64,000 nucleotides of DNA from Apiotrichum sp. Y4204 (Eukaryota > Basidiomycota > Tremellomycetes > Trichosporonales > Trichosporonaceae): positions 992,001-1,056,000 of the forward strand of contig JAMYHL010000010.1 of NCBI GenBank assembly GCA_025531455.1. The letters are read 5' to 3'. A program made the position numbers and the translations under genes. Position 1 is the first letter of the stretch. Every line of letters starts with the position of its first letter. This document shows positions 22,296 to 35,998 of this stretch, piece by piece. The notes under the pieces are model-generated. The model was not told the origin of the DNA, searched no databases, and was given only the letters and a program-made list of their open reading frames with translations.

Positions 22296-23911
22296 TCACA
22301 AGCTCATCGGCCGCATCGGATTCGACATATTGACGAGCTCGGCGGTGCTGTCGAACATCTTCTCGCGAGGCGACTGCGCCGGGCTAGCCGTCTGCGCCGC
22401 TCCCGAATAGCGGTTTGGGCAGCTGTGTAGCATGCCAAGGTAGACTGACGAGCGGGCACCCTCGGGGTCGCACGGGCGGCCGCCGCGCACTCGCACTAGC
22501 TTTTCTTTGCACGCGCCGGGGTTCCACACACCGAGGTTGCCGCGGTCCAGATCGTCAAAGTCGACCGTACACAATAAGATGAGCGCCACAAGCTCAAACA
22601 TCACGGTCAGCACGCCCCAGGCGGCCGGCGTGCGCGTCCACGGTACAGACTCGTCGTACGTGATCCTCGAAGTCTGCACAACGAGAATGCGCCACATACC
22701 CTCAGGAATGAGCGTGCACCCGAGAACGCAGAGGGTGGCGCACACGCTCGCGGTTGTGATAGTCGTCGCTTCCTCGATGCGCTGGTTTTGGATCATGTCC
22801 GCGACCGCGCGGTGGTCGACGTCCCGTGTAGCCGCCGCGGAGCGGTACCGCTGTATTGCGGTGTACGGCAAAACGACACACAGGCAGCAGGTACATGCGA
22901 ACGAGAGGATCGCACCGGCGCGCGCCACCATCGTGCCTTGCCAGTACCGGTGACGCTGGGGGAAGCCCTCCGGGGACACGGCCACGAGTCGCGTGATTGT
23001 GCCGGCGATGGAGAGGACGGCAGCGAGGATCGGAATGAGGTATACAGCAAACGCCTTGAGCGCGTGTGGCGAGTCGCTAAACTGCACCATGCAATACCTG
23101 AGAGTCAGTTCAACGCTCTGCAGACATTCGTGGGTCTTCGGTCACTTTTGACGCGTACAGTTACGCGCAGTATGTAGTAAGTCCGACAACCGAGCGCCGG
23201 TCAAAGGCAGCCACACAGGCACAAGCGCCCCTGGGAATGGAACCCCAGAGCAGCCTGGTCGCCACGCTGTACTGCGAACCACCGCTCTGGCCGCTGTCGC
23301 CGCATCCTTCGCGTCTCCAACGGCGGCACTTACACACAGGGGATGCGATTGCTCCACGAGTAGGTTAGACTGTAAACACCGGCGCAGAAGAGCTGGTATC
23401 CGAGCACCGAGAGTACGTCCATCGCGCACACTATGCCCCAGCGGTCCCAGGTCGCTGCCGCTGCTGATCCGCCGGAATGGTTGAGAAACACGAGGCCAAG
23501 TGCGAACAATGGTACGCGCACTAGAGTGAAACGTCAGTAAAAGGGGAAACGGAGAGGGTGAGAAAAGGCAAATGTATTGTTTGCCTTATGATGAACGTAG
23601 CCAGCTGTCGCGACAGTAAAACTCCGGACACTTGCCATGCCGCTCACTGTGCGCAACTGCACATTTTCACCTGCCTCTCTTCGCCACCACTACTTACTCA
23701 TCGCCATTCCCACGAAGCAGATGTACGCGCCCTTGCGGTGGCGGTGCTTTGGCCTGGATGGACAGATGAGGCGGGCAGTGAGGATGACAAACGCGACGGC
23801 ATAGACGACCAAATACGCGAGGGTCTCGGGGCGGCGGATGGCGCGGGCGACAATGCCGACTGGGAACGAGTCGAGCTCGCGCCCGACAGCGGGCGGCGAG
23901 GCCTCGGCCAT
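22296..23911 (-). CDS. Seven-transmembrane fungal protein of unknown function
   Basis: Three exons, complement(22296..23097, 23334..23520, 23698..23911), give 400 residues with consistent phases. Hydrophobic segments occur at TLAYLVVYAVAFVILTARL, MMRVPLFALGLVFL, a longer stretch around DVLSVLGYQLFCAGVY, KAFAVYLIPILAAVLSI, GAILSFACTCCLCVVLPY, ASVCATLCVLGCTLIPEG and WGVLTVMFELVALILLC: seven helices. Lys/Arg/His clusters follow helix 1 (PSRPKHRHRKG). The cytoplasmic-type tail of about 90 residues contains Ser/Pro and Arg. The topology resembles fungal RTA1-like or PTH11-like families, but I see no decisive motif of either. Introns are 177 and 236 nt, long for this window. I do not recognise the family with confidence. 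Confidence 0.7.
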
Positions 23912-25757
23912 GTCCTGGAAGTGAAGCGGTTGGCGGACGGGGTTGGAGGAACCGCTCAGTGACCGCGGCTGTCGTTGAAGAGTCGAGAGACGGTGGTCGT
24001 GTAGACGTGAGAGATAGATAGACGTTGATGAAGAAACGAGATGTACATGGAGATGCAGACTTCAGCCCAGGACGTCGCTGCGTTCTCTGCCAAGGAGGTA
24101 CAGTACCATCACGTTGTCACCACCGAACAATGCAACGATGGATACCGCGGTGCCGGCTGGTGGCGCAAGGACCCGCCAACGTCCCGACCCCGCGCTCCTG
24201 ACCAGATCGGTCAGATGTCGGTAAACCTTCTTGAGCCGCCGTGCTGTGGGTTGCTGCGATTACGGCAAAGCACAGGGCCCGGCTTCACCCAGCCAGGTCC
24301 ATGCTGTTAAACGCAAGGAGGCCGCCTCTCTGTATGGTGTGCACAGCTGGAGGTTCCCTACGGCTCCAACAGAACCATGGGGCATACCAGCGGTAGATAT
24401 GCGTAGCGCCTGGATGTAACGTAACCTGCCGGGACCGATGGCACAGCGAAGGAACGACTCCTGTGCCCTTCGACCAGAGCCTTTACGACAGGTTTGCCCA
24501 AACGAGGCATTGCTGCATTGCTGATGGAGTCAGGAGCCTCCGGCCCCTGTCACCCCCTCCGAGTACGTTCCGTACCGTACATCTGCGTCGCTTCTTTCGT
24601 TCGCCATTGTCCACGCTTCTCATCGTGCTGCGGTCTGCGAGAGCTGTCCCGCAGTGGAAGCCAAGCACGGACGCCACTCCCGGCGTGCTCTCGGCGTGCC
24701 TGCCAGCTTGTGGCCCACATAATTTATGCGTACCGCGAACAACCGATGGACCGCTGGGCGTCGAGTGCTGGGTGGAGCGAGGACGCTCGTGGCCGGTGGG
24801 CGGGCCGAGTCGAGTGGTGGGTGAGGGACTGCACCGGGCTGGACCTGGACGGGAGCTTAAACCCTCTGGTCCTCGGGCCGGTCAGGTCCTCAAGTGAACA
24901 TATGCACACCACCGCTCGTCGATCTCCCTTGTCTCTGATTTCTGCAAAACTACTGGCCTAAGTTGTGCCCACGAGCTCCATACTATCGCCCCGAGGGCAC
25001 TACTATGGCCCGAGGGTGTCTTTGCCCTGAGTCGGGAGAGTGGCCATGTCACCGATACGCCACACGGCAATGTCCCCAGATGCTGGCTGCGTACTCTCCG
25101 AAGCAGCGCCTGATTGTTCGGCTGGAATGGCGAAAGGCTGCGAGCACAGAATGCTTTTATTCTTCATCCCGTCCATGTTATCGGACACCCACACAAGAAC
25201 AGCTCGGATCTCACGGCGTAATAGAAATGACAGCGACTGCCGCCAAATGCCCTGATTCAGCATTCGGGAACGATACCGAGTAGTATAGTCTGACCTTGCC
25301 GCTACGAGAGCTAGAAAGCTGGAATGTAACATGTGATGACTCTTGCCGTACCGGCCTACTGTTCTATCGATTACTTCATCGTTTTATCTCGTGTAGTGAG
25401 TACAATAGAGATAGGGCCCCACACAGACTTAAGACCGGTGACCTCTGGAGCTTTTTAGCGCTTTGATGCGGAATGGGCGCTAGAATGCGGGAGTACGAGC
25501 GTACAACTGGCAGTCGTCTCGGGCACTGCACACCAAACCCGACAATGGCCCCCGGTCCCGGTATCACGGGATCACAATGTGAGCGAGTGTGGTAGAGGGC
25601 GCCGAATTCTGTGACCCATCCACCACGACAGCGAGAAGAGTTCAGACTGGAACGAAACGAATGTACGGATAAGAAATCAGCTGATCGGCTGAACTCGACT
25701 GGCTTTCGCAAGAGACTTCACCGAGATTCTTCAAAAGGGAAAAAAAAAAAAGAGAGC
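23912..25757. other. Long gene-poor region upstream of seven-TM gene and tRNA
   Basis: This 1.85-kb stretch holds only short overlapping open frames without motifs. The part next to 23911 is presumably the promoter of the seven-TM gene. A run of 12 A residues lies just upstream of the tRNA at about 25740-25751. Confidence 0.45.
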
Positions 25758-25850
25758 GCCCCGTTAGCTCAGTGGTAGAGCGTGTCACTAGTACTCGGTC
25801 GTCGGTCGCGGTTCATGACAAGGTCAGTCGTTCAAGTCGGCTACGGGGCA
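25758..25850 (+). tRNA. tRNA-Thr(AGU) with 21-nt intron
   Basis: The cloverleaf can be drawn by hand. The acceptor stem GCCCCGT pairs with ACGGGGC (25843-25849), with A25850 as discriminator. The D arm is GCTC-AGTGGTA-GAGC. The anticodon stem TGTCA (25783-25787) pairs with TGACA (25816-25820). The loop is CTAGTA + A with anticodon AGT at 25790-25792. The T arm is AGTCG-TTCAAGT-CGGCT. A 21-nt intron (25794-25814) lies one base 3' of the anticodon, the canonical site. The mature length is 72 before CCA. It should decode ACU/ACC after A34 modification to inosine. Confidence 0.95.
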
Positions 25851-25859
25851 TCCTCAGTG

Positions 25860-25865
25860 TTTTTT
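25860..25865 (+). terminator. RNA polymerase III terminator of tRNA-Thr
   Basis: A run of six T residues begins ten bases after the tRNA discriminator, the usual Pol III stop signal. Confidence 0.85.
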
Positions 25866-26635
25866 GAGAGCGACGTCGGATGATACCAGTGGGACCGGTA
25901 CGCTCCGGCGGCACGAGCAGTCTGTCATGTATCACACACATGTGGATGTCGAGTGCGTCTGACAGCGTGCAGAGGTGACAATGTGAACCTTAGACACGAA
26001 AGACTGACTATGTTACCTGCGTCTGGAGTTGATATCAGGCTGTGAAACGCCACATTCTGACTGCGTTCAACTTCTGGAATCCGCGCAACATCTAAGGATG
26101 CCCAGGGCCGTACACATTAGCGGGCATCGTGAACTATGAGCATGTCAGCGGGGCCAGGGATTCGAATCCCAAGGTTTCTCGACCACCGCGGTTAAGAACT
26201 TGTTAATAGCGAATCCGTTCGTCATTCCCAGACCCGCGTCTGGTAGAAAGAAGCACTCCCACGCTTCTGGTTCGCTGGCCCCAGTTAGAATCGGTTCAGT
26301 ATTGCAGAATACTATCGCCAACTCAGTCACAGTCAATGACGGATACATGCCCAATAACAGACGCATGCTAGCTGCCGTTCATTCGTTTCGAAATACAGTC
26401 GTTGATGGCACGAGTGATACGTCACAGTGGCTCGCTCCGTTCTCGAATGAGCTCGGTACCGGGTCTTGCTGCTAGCGAAAGAAGGTACGTCGTGTCAAAG
26501 GCCACCCCATCGATGCTGGATGCCATTCGGAGTCTCGTGGTAATACGTGCGCGTCGCGGTCCTTCGCCCTCCAATCGATCATTTCCTTACGAATCCACTC
26601 CCACAATCTCCTCCCTTCCAACCCCTTCATCCATC
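25866..26635. other. Intergenic region with 14-bp palindrome
   Basis: No gene is supported. A perfect palindrome GGGATTCGAATCCC sits at 26157-26170. It resembles a tRNA T-arm (B box), but no cloverleaf can be completed on either strand. Confidence 0.4.
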
Positions 26636-26956
26636 CTAAGCGCCATGCCGGCTCGTCGTGTTCTCGACAACAAGTTTCTCTCCCTTGAACATGGAGTTGA
26701 TCGTCCCCGCACGCTCAACGACCGCAGCGTCGCGGGTAGCGACATCGAAAAACTCGGAAAGCGCGGCGTCGTCGAGCTTCTTCGCGTCCTTGCTCGCCGG
26801 GATAGTGGTCGTGTCGCCCAGCGTCGCGAGGGGAGCGGCGAACCGCTCGTCGGTGCGCCGCAGGAAGTACTGCTGGAAGTTGTAGGAGGCGAAGCGCGCG
26901 GAGCCGGCGCGCATTGCCGTGTGGAGCTGCTGAACTTGGGCGAGGGTCGGCGGCAT
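26636..26956 (-). CDS. ISD11: ISD11/LYRM4, LYR-family partner of cysteine desulfurase
   Basis: A single exon of 106 residues. The N-terminal half reads VQQLHTAMRAG, then FASYNFQQYFLRRTDERF, which closely follows the Isd11 pattern (a helix with the LYR tripeptide, then YNFREYxxRRT). Isd11 binds and stabilises the cysteine desulfurase Nfs1 in the mitochondrial matrix, together with acyl carrier protein, for Fe-S cluster assembly. The LYR tripeptide is LHT here (residues 11-13). The C-terminal 50 residues are longer and less conserved than in yeast. The gene ends 67 bases inside a purine/pyrimidine-mixed 3' flank and has its own 350-bp upstream region. The family call is firm; the altered motif is noted in the findings. 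Confidence 0.85.
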   Translation of the reverse strand: MPPTLAQVQQLHTAMRAGSARFASYNFQQYFLRRTDERFAAPLATLGDTTTIPASKDAKKLDDAALSEFFDVATRDAAVVERAGTINSMFKGEKLVVENTTSRHGA

Positions 26957-27308
26957 TATGGGTTGATGGGTTGGAGAGTTGGTGGGTGTTTGTGAACAGA
27001 GCTGATTTGGTTGGGGAATGCAAGTGGAGGTTAGTCATATCCTGCATATCGTCCACTTCCGCCGTCATCGCCAATCGGCATTCTACGCCCCATTCCGTGT
27101 GGCAAATGACATGCATCGGCCACATCCATCACAATGCACCTTGCCATCACTAGGAGAATGCAAGCAATCTGACGACACTGGTGCACGGCAAGAGCTTGAG
27201 CATCGCCGCTCACACACTCCTTGTTTGCTTCAGGCTACGGATGACGCTGCATGCGGGTACAACTACGGGTGCTACAATGCCGAAAACCAAGACACCACGA
27301 CTGAGAGT
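26957..27308. other. Promoter region of ISD11
   Basis: These 352 bp separate the ISD11 start from the ESA1 3' end, both on the minus strand. No further gene or repeat is seen. Confidence 0.4.
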
Positions 27309-29054
<1,746 letters not shown>

Positions 29055-29844
29055 GCCTACTCGAAATAATATCCAAATCCGGGGGTCCCAAACGACTGGG
29101 GGCGCGCTTGTGTGACTGTGTGTGCGTGTGGCTCAGGCGCTCAGGGACAGTGTAGAGTGCAAGGATCGCTTGCTAATAACGCGTGGAACCTGCGACAATT
29201 CGCCACCAAACAGTACTCGGACTACAGGACACGGATCGGCCTGGTTCAAGTCGTGTGTCACAGCCTGTTCTCCGCGCTGTCTTGTAGGATGCGTTTGATG
29301 AGCTCGAGATATAGATGGATGGTGAGTAAATGGGTCGTGAAGAAAGTGTGGTCGTGGTGAAAAAAGGTGGGAAAAAAATACTTATCCCTGTGCTTCCCGA
29401 CTGGATGTGCATTGGTTGGCTTGGTTGGGAGGTGATCGTGGCACAGTCAACCCAGAATGGCCCAGAACCACAGATGGCAGCGCGTGGCACGGGACTAATT
29501 TTGTATGTTTGTGTTTGCGCGTTTGCATGTCACTTGCGTTTGATGCGGTGCCCCGCACAGTGTCAGTGGCATGGCCAACACGTTCCGCCTTCATCGTCAC
29601 GACCAGGGGACCATTGCCTTTCTCGTCGCCGTCCACCGATCCGGCCCATCCGTGTCGGCCAACCCTTCGGATGTAGCAGACAGAGACATAACATCTCCCC
29701 AGCTCCCTCAACTTCAACACTGTCGCTTGCGATTTCCTCTGATCACTCCCGGTCACCTGGCGTCGCGATTCCCCGGCATCCCGGCGACTCTTGCACCCGC
29801 CCCAATGGTGCCGCGTTCCTGTCCAGCACCAGCCAGCCGCCGCA
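29055..29844. promoter_or_regulatory. Divergent intergenic promoter of ESA1 and RGP1
   Basis: This 790-bp stretch lies between the two start codons. No coding frame with motif support or notable repeat is visible. It presumably drives both genes. Confidence 0.45.
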
Positions 29845-32808
29845 ATGTTCTCTCGCTCGTCCCCCGTTTCGGGATCCGGCTCATCGGCGCACTATAATGA
29901 CAAGGAGGATCCACACCTTGAGGTTACTGTAACCCCATGCGCGTCGGCATTCTATGCCGGCGAGATGTTTTCGGCTGTCATCTCATTCCGCAACAGCCGC
30001 GTCGCGTACCCGCCCACGGTGTCCTCTCAGTACCCAAACTCTCCTCACACGCCCTCGCTGCCCGGCACACCAGATCCTTCTGGGTCATCGCCATGGCCCC
30101 AGAACGCGCTCTCTCCCGCGTCAGAAGCAGCTGCTGCTCTACCAGCGACAAGTCCCGACCGCGCGTGGAGTCCTGCTTCGTCGGTGGGATGGCGCGGCGA
30201 ACACGCGCGACGACCCTCCGGGCATGGCCACACGCGCCGCACCCAGAGTCTTGCGCTTGGAAAGGGAACTCTTAGCCCGCAGGAGATGGTGTGGGCGCTC
30301 TCGGGAGGGACGTCAGATGGTAAGCAACTGGCGCGAGCCCGCTGACTCCAGTCACGACACCGACTCCGACACCGCCGCCACTACCCCACCGACGAGGGGG
30401 ATCGATCCCGGTCGCGCACCCTCATGCACGCAAAGTGTCCCTCGCAAGCGCGTTTGCCAACTCGCCCCCTCCATCAGCCGGTCTGCCGAAGTCGGCACCG
30501 CTACCCTCTTTCGAAAACGACAGCCAGCTGCAGGACGCGCAGGCTCTGTCGCCCCGTACACCCGACTTTGCGGCATACGACGCAGGACCATCAATCAGGG
30601 CTTCGTCGCGATCACCGTGCGCGTCCCCATCATTACCGAATGTGGAGGAGGAGTCGCCAAAGCCAGGTCGTGCGGGATTGCAGCCCATGGATCCGCCAGG
30701 CTCGGCGACGCTCTCTCCGGGGTTGCACTCGGCGGCCTCGGTTCCCAACAGCTTTCTCTACTCGTCCACTTCCTCCGTCGGCTCCTCTGGTTCTTCCATC
30801 GGCATTGAGTCTCCGTCGCGGAATGTAAGGAAACACAACCGCGCTCCCACGTATCACAACGCGTACGGGGCTGCGCTGCTTTCACCGCCAGCGCATCCGT
30901 TTATGAGAAACCGATTACCACTGGACACTGGGAGCACGACAGTCCTCTGGGCGCACACTCGTCTGGTTGCCCGCTTCTCGCCGTCGAACCAGTACATCCC
31001 CCCGGATCCCTTGCTCCCGCTCAAATCGAAGTTGCTACACCAGCCGATTGGATCTGGGTCTCTCCTCCCCGCAGAAGGGAGCCCGACATCGTCGCGATGG
31101 GCGATCAACTTTGGGACAGGGTCGATTGGCAAGGATGCGCAGCCGACTCTGACAGGAAGCTTGTTTGGCCTTGCGAAGGGGCTAGTGCACGGAGGTACTG
31201 GTGGAAGTTTGCAGGAAGAGCGAAAGCGTGTGTGGAACACCAGCGACCTGCCAGTGTTGGAAACGAGCCGAAGTCTCCTGGGCGTTGATATCAAGTTGGC
31301 GGAAGGGGAGACGCGTGAATGTAAGTCTTGTTTCCGCTGCAGTTGTGCTGACTCCAGTTGTATACACTCTACAATTGCCAACGAGTCTACCCGCTGCGTT
31401 CAAGGGAAGAGCGCTGAAGTTTTCTTACGAGCTCGTCGTGTCTCTCAATGTCGCCTTGCCGGGACCCGGGAAACGCCAGAGGACGAAGGAGATCACAATC
31501 CCGGTACGAGTGTGGCCCAATGTGTCGCTAGCGAGTCCTCTGCAGACATACGATGTTTTGCAGCCGATTATACAGACCACGGAGCAGGCGACAGTTGAGG
31601 AGCGGCCCTTCCAGGGGACATCCGTGGCTGCCAGCAGACGACATACGCCGCCGGAGCCACCGAATCGCAAGGGCGATCCACTCGCGGTGTATGCGCGTCG
31701 CCTCCTGGAAACACTTGACGCAGACAGCCCGATTATGCGTGTGCCGCCGTCTCCCTCCAAGGCGCTCATGCCGTTGCCTCCGGTGCCCTTCTCGCCGGGT
31801 GCACCGTATGTCGCGCTCAACAGCCCTGTATCCCCTAGCAGCCCAATCTCGCCAAGCACATCACAGCCCGGCCTCTCCGACTTGCTGCCGCCTCCGAGGA
31901 TAAACGGTGGTGGATTCCCAATGTCTCCCAAGTCGCCGCGAAACTCCTTTCTTGCGACGACGGACGACCGCGCCCGGCTTCGGCCGCGCGCAACGAGCCT
32001 GGTGGGCGACGACGAGCTCGTGGAGGAACAGCAGCGTTGTGGCGAGGCAGTCGAGATCCTCTCGCGCCACTCCCCGAAGTGTAAGCAGAAGAACGATTCC
32101 CAGACTCTGACGGCAGCTTCATACGACATCGCAAAGGATGGCGAGATCGTGGCAGTGCTCACACTCATCAAGACCACATACCGCCTCGGCGAGACCGTGC
32201 TTGGTGTGGTGACGTTCAACAATCCGGACTCTGAGCGGCGCGTGCTGAAGATCTCGGCTTTCTTGGAAACCCATGAAGTGATTCCGGAAACGCTTCTTCC
32301 CCCATCTGCGTCGTCGTCGCGGCGCCGTCAGCCTGAGTTGCGCAAGGTCCACGCAGAGCATAACAGCGCGTATGCACTCCACACTGCGCGCCTGCCGTTC
32401 TCGCTCGACATTCCGTCGGACGCCACGCCAGCCTTCTCTCTGACGGCCGGCGAGGAGGGACGCGCCGGCGGGCTCGAGTGGCGCCTGCGTCTTGCGTTCC
32501 TTGTGGCCATTCCGCGGCGTCATAGGGGAGCGCAGAGTCCGAGCAAATCGCCCGACACGCCGAGTGTGACTCGCACCAGGTCCCACTCGCATCCAGGCTC
32601 AGAGCAACACGGGGTGATCCACCTCCTCCCGGCCGAGGGCGACGCGGACAACGCGCCGTACGTCGCAGCCCCGAATATCGTGCCCTTCATGCGCGACGGG
32701 GACGAGTACGCCGAGGCGCGCGCCGAGACGGTCGAGTGTGAAGTGCCCGTTAGCGTGCTCGCTGGCAACACGGCGTTTGTTGTGCGTCCGAGCGTGTTTC
32801 CTGTATAG
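29845..32808 (+). CDS. RGP1: RGP1-domain protein, partner of Ric1 in the Ypt6/Rab6 exchange factor
   Basis: Three exons, 29845..30319, 30352..31320 and 31358..32808, give 964 residues. The arrestin-like Rgp1 fold is split by long Ser/Pro linkers. It begins with LEVTVTPCASAFYAGEMFSAVISFRN. The core continues with YTLQLPTSLPAAFKGRALKFSYELVV and SLNVALPGPGKRQRTKEITIPVRVWPN. The C-terminal sheet has YDIAKDGEIVAVLTL, YRLGETVLGVVTFNN, LPFSLDIPSDATPAF and ends FVVRPSVFPV. Rgp1 with Ric1 activates Rab6/Ypt6 at the Golgi for retrograde transport. The protein is longer than the yeast one because of about 300 residues of SPSSP-type low complexity. Both introns are short (32 and 37 nt). Confidence 0.92.
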
Positions 32809-34475
32809 CGTGGGGCATTAGGTGGATTAGTGGTATCAGAGCAGGATCAGTGCTTATCGGAGTGAGCAGCAATATAAGCATGTAGCATGGGCAGCATTGT
32901 TAATGTTAAGATGGGACAACGGTGCAGGCAAGATGTGCAGGCAAAAGGTGCATACAAACAAGCACAGGACCAAGAACGGGGATGCAGCTGCCACCAGACT
33001 ACTCCGCAGTTAGTTCCCTTTGCAACACAGCTGTAGTTCAGAATGACACTCGCCGCCCGGAACCCCTCAACCGCAACGTCAATCGTAACCGCCATCATAA
33101 TGATCTCCATGCAATGCCAGCGTAGCCTAGCAAACTACAACATGATCCTTCTTTTCCCAATGTCCACCCGGCATGAAACTCTCGCACCCGTGCTTGTCGG
33201 TGTGCTGAGCGATTAATGGGTCGTTGCGTTGCTCTGCGAGCGGACCGCGCCACGCCAATAGGTAGCTGGCGACCTCCCAGAATGCAGGAGGCCAGCGTGG
33301 GTCGAGCTTGGAGAAAAGAGGAAAGCAACACCACGAACATGCCAGCAGAAATTATATACTCGCGCCGGGCACGGTGGAGGTCAAGCGCTAAGTCTGGAAA
33401 CTGCTTTGAGGGGCGAGCGGCGGGGCGGGCAGCAGCGGAGTTTGGGTGTGTGGCGGAAAATGTGGGTGCGAGGCCCCTTTCCGGGTGCGAGATTTCAGGC
33501 GGGCGCGTTCCGGAATTGCTTTTATGCGATCGCATCTCACCTGTTCTTCTTCTGTGTCCCATTCCATTCTGTGAGTAACCCCAGGCCCCCACACACTCTC
33601 AAAGGGCGCAGCCGTGCGGCCACTGGCGCCAAGCCAGGCCGAGGCTGTTGGCCGCAGTTTGTGGACACAGGCTGCTGCCGCAGCTCATGTCGACACCTAC
33701 GGCCGCCCCGTAAACATGACGATATCATCTGAGTAAAAATAGGAAGTGCCATCTGCATCAGCCCCCAGGCTATGCTGTTTCCAGGTTCTCTGACACACTT
33801 GCTCCCCTTCCTTACCTTTTGTTCTTCTGGACAACGCTGACAGGAATAGGTACCGAGACGGAAGTGCAGAGACTCGTCGCGGTGGCGGTCGTGGTTGCGG
33901 CCGTGAGCGAGTCGGGGCTGGGTCGCTTTGCTGCGCGTTGTCGTTTTGCTGTCCGCTGGTCGGTGCGCAATTCGGGCCGGCTCCGGGTCGTCTCCGGGTC
34001 GTCTTGCGTGTGTAGCCATAGTTAATTAATGTACTTTGCGCATCTGCTCCTGATCTTCATGCCCCCTTTCCTCGCTGCACCACACCACTGATATCGGGAT
34101 AGATATGCACTACAGATTGCCCGGTTGGCGGGCACTGCAGGCCGACTACGTGGCCCATGAATACGGGGTGAGCGACGGCCGTTGCGAGCTTTGCATTGCT
34201 GCAACGGCATACAGGATGAGGTTGCTGAGCACGAGTGGAGATGAGATCTTGATGGCTATGTGGGAGTGCCATGTGTACGCGTGTACGTGTGGAACTTTCG
34301 ATAACCACAGCAGACTGAACAGTGAGAAGCGCCGAACGACATGGGAATGGTGGTCGAAACAGGAGAAGCCAAACAGCGGTGGTGAAGAGCGGATAGATCG
34401 CGGAGAGTAGGGACGCAGGTGGACAAAACCAGGGAGACAATCATGGTCGGTTTATCGGATAAAGTGGCAGCATGT
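32809..34475. other. Convergent intergenic region, no gene
   Basis: This 1.67-kb stretch lies between the 3' ends of RGP1 and the isoaspartate methyltransferase. Open frames at 33216-33732 and 33537-34019 overlap on opposite strands and have no motifs. No RNA gene is seen. Confidence 0.45.
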
Positions 34476-35998
34476 TTACTCGTACCACTGTTTATTCCTA
34501 TCTGTGAGAGGAACATACTGAGCCATCAGCGGAATTCAAACATTTCCTACTCACCCTCACGCCAAACAGCTTCTTGTGCGTCACTTTACCATTCTCGTCC
34601 TTGTCCACCTGCCATATATCTGCCATATCAGTCTTGGGCACCGGAATCCAATGGATACACAAACATTCACTCACCTTGGTGGTCCACGCCCACAGGGATG
34701 AACATACGTCCTGGGGCAGCTAGTTGGTCGACTAGAGCATCGGTGATTGTCGGTGCCGCAGCTCCTACATGAATAACCTGATAGGGCGCTGCGAGTCAGC
34801 GGGCAAGGAAGCTTGCCGGAAGCCGGAGCACACAAGTGGGGCGCGATGGTATTGCTGATTCTTTGGTTCTTCTCGGGCGCAATCCGAAATGCTTCTTTTT
34901 GCGCCACCTGTCCGCTTCGACGGAAGGAAGCGTGAACAGTGACTCGCTCTGCGCCCTGTACTCCTCAGGACACTCACCATGAGCAGGCCACCCGGCGCGT
35001 CCATCACCACAGACTATGTCGATCTTTGTACCGACACTAACTCCGTCCTTGGCCAGGTTGGTCAGACCGAGAGTGACGAGACCTGGGAGGTGATCGATAC
35101 CGACGACCATGGCGTCGGGGGCGAGGCGGTGAAACACGGCCGTCACTGCAATGACCAATGCGCGACCCATAAGCAACAAGAGGAATGCAGTTACGACAAC
35201 CCCAAAGGTAGCGAAGTGGTTTTATGGGTAGGGATGCGGGACGACGCGAGCGTAGCCGGCGAGGCATGACCGAGAGGGGTCCAGTCCGAGAAGAAGCGGA
35301 GAGACGTCCTCGATGGGTGGGAACGACAGAAGCCAGGAGCGAGGAGTGAAGATGGCCACGGAACGCGACGCAGACGAGCGGAGCGGGATTGCGAGAGATG
35401 TGAGCATGTGAGAAGTTGCGAGGAAGCTCGTCAGCAACAATCGTAGCACATTATCCTTCAACCCCGACGTACAGTAGCCACTCCCACTGCCGACGTCAAG
35501 TACGGCCCCACGTTTCTCGTTGGCAAGGTCAATGTGGGTCAGGAGGTTCTCACAGGCATGTGCGTGCATGTGCGGGGCGGAGATTGTGGCATTGAAGCCG
35601 ATGCGTCTGTCGTTAGATAGGTCACACGCGTGCATGAGTGCAGCTGATTTCAGTGGTAACGGTAGAGGCGAGATTCCTCGCAGCCCTCGCAGCCCTCTAC
35701 TCACTGAGGAGAGTCCTCGTACGCGGCGCTTGGGGTCGGGACATAGTGCTTCCGGTCGACCTGACGCATCGCCTGCCGTCAGATCTAAATTACATGCAAC
35801 GTACTTCGGCGACTCGCTGCGACGTGATGAGGCCGTTGGCCACCATCTTGTCCACTAGCTGCCAGGTTAGCATTCCTCCGTGTTGTTTGGCTGAGCGGCG
35901 ACGTCATACAGCGAGTGTTGAGACAAGACCACGGGGATTTGCCACTCGCGGAACGCACTCACCTCGACGTTTGTCCGACCACTGGAGAGCCAGGCCAT
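34476..35998 (-). CDS. PCM1: Protein-L-isoaspartate O-methyltransferase
   Basis: Eight exons, complement(34476..34517, 34555..34619, 34675..34788, 34978..35145, 35473..35606, 35705..35772, 35805..35858, 35963..35998), give 226 residues, the usual length. The sequence runs [54 protein letters not shown] (substrate loop), [18 protein letters not shown] (AdoMet motif I), VGIDHL, then [30 protein letters not shown] and YVPLTD near the end. It methylates damaged isoaspartyl residues as a repair step in the cytosol. Every junction keeps phase and restores a conserved motif. The intron between exons 4 and 5 from the 5' end (35146-35472) is 327 nt, against 32-189 nt for the others. Confidence 0.95.

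Noticed and set aside
26145..26366. Possible tRNA with B box GGGATTCGAATCCC and a distant complementary GGGGCCAG segment
   Set aside because: No T8, no D arm and mismatched T stem (extra A). The pairing segments are about 125 nt apart.
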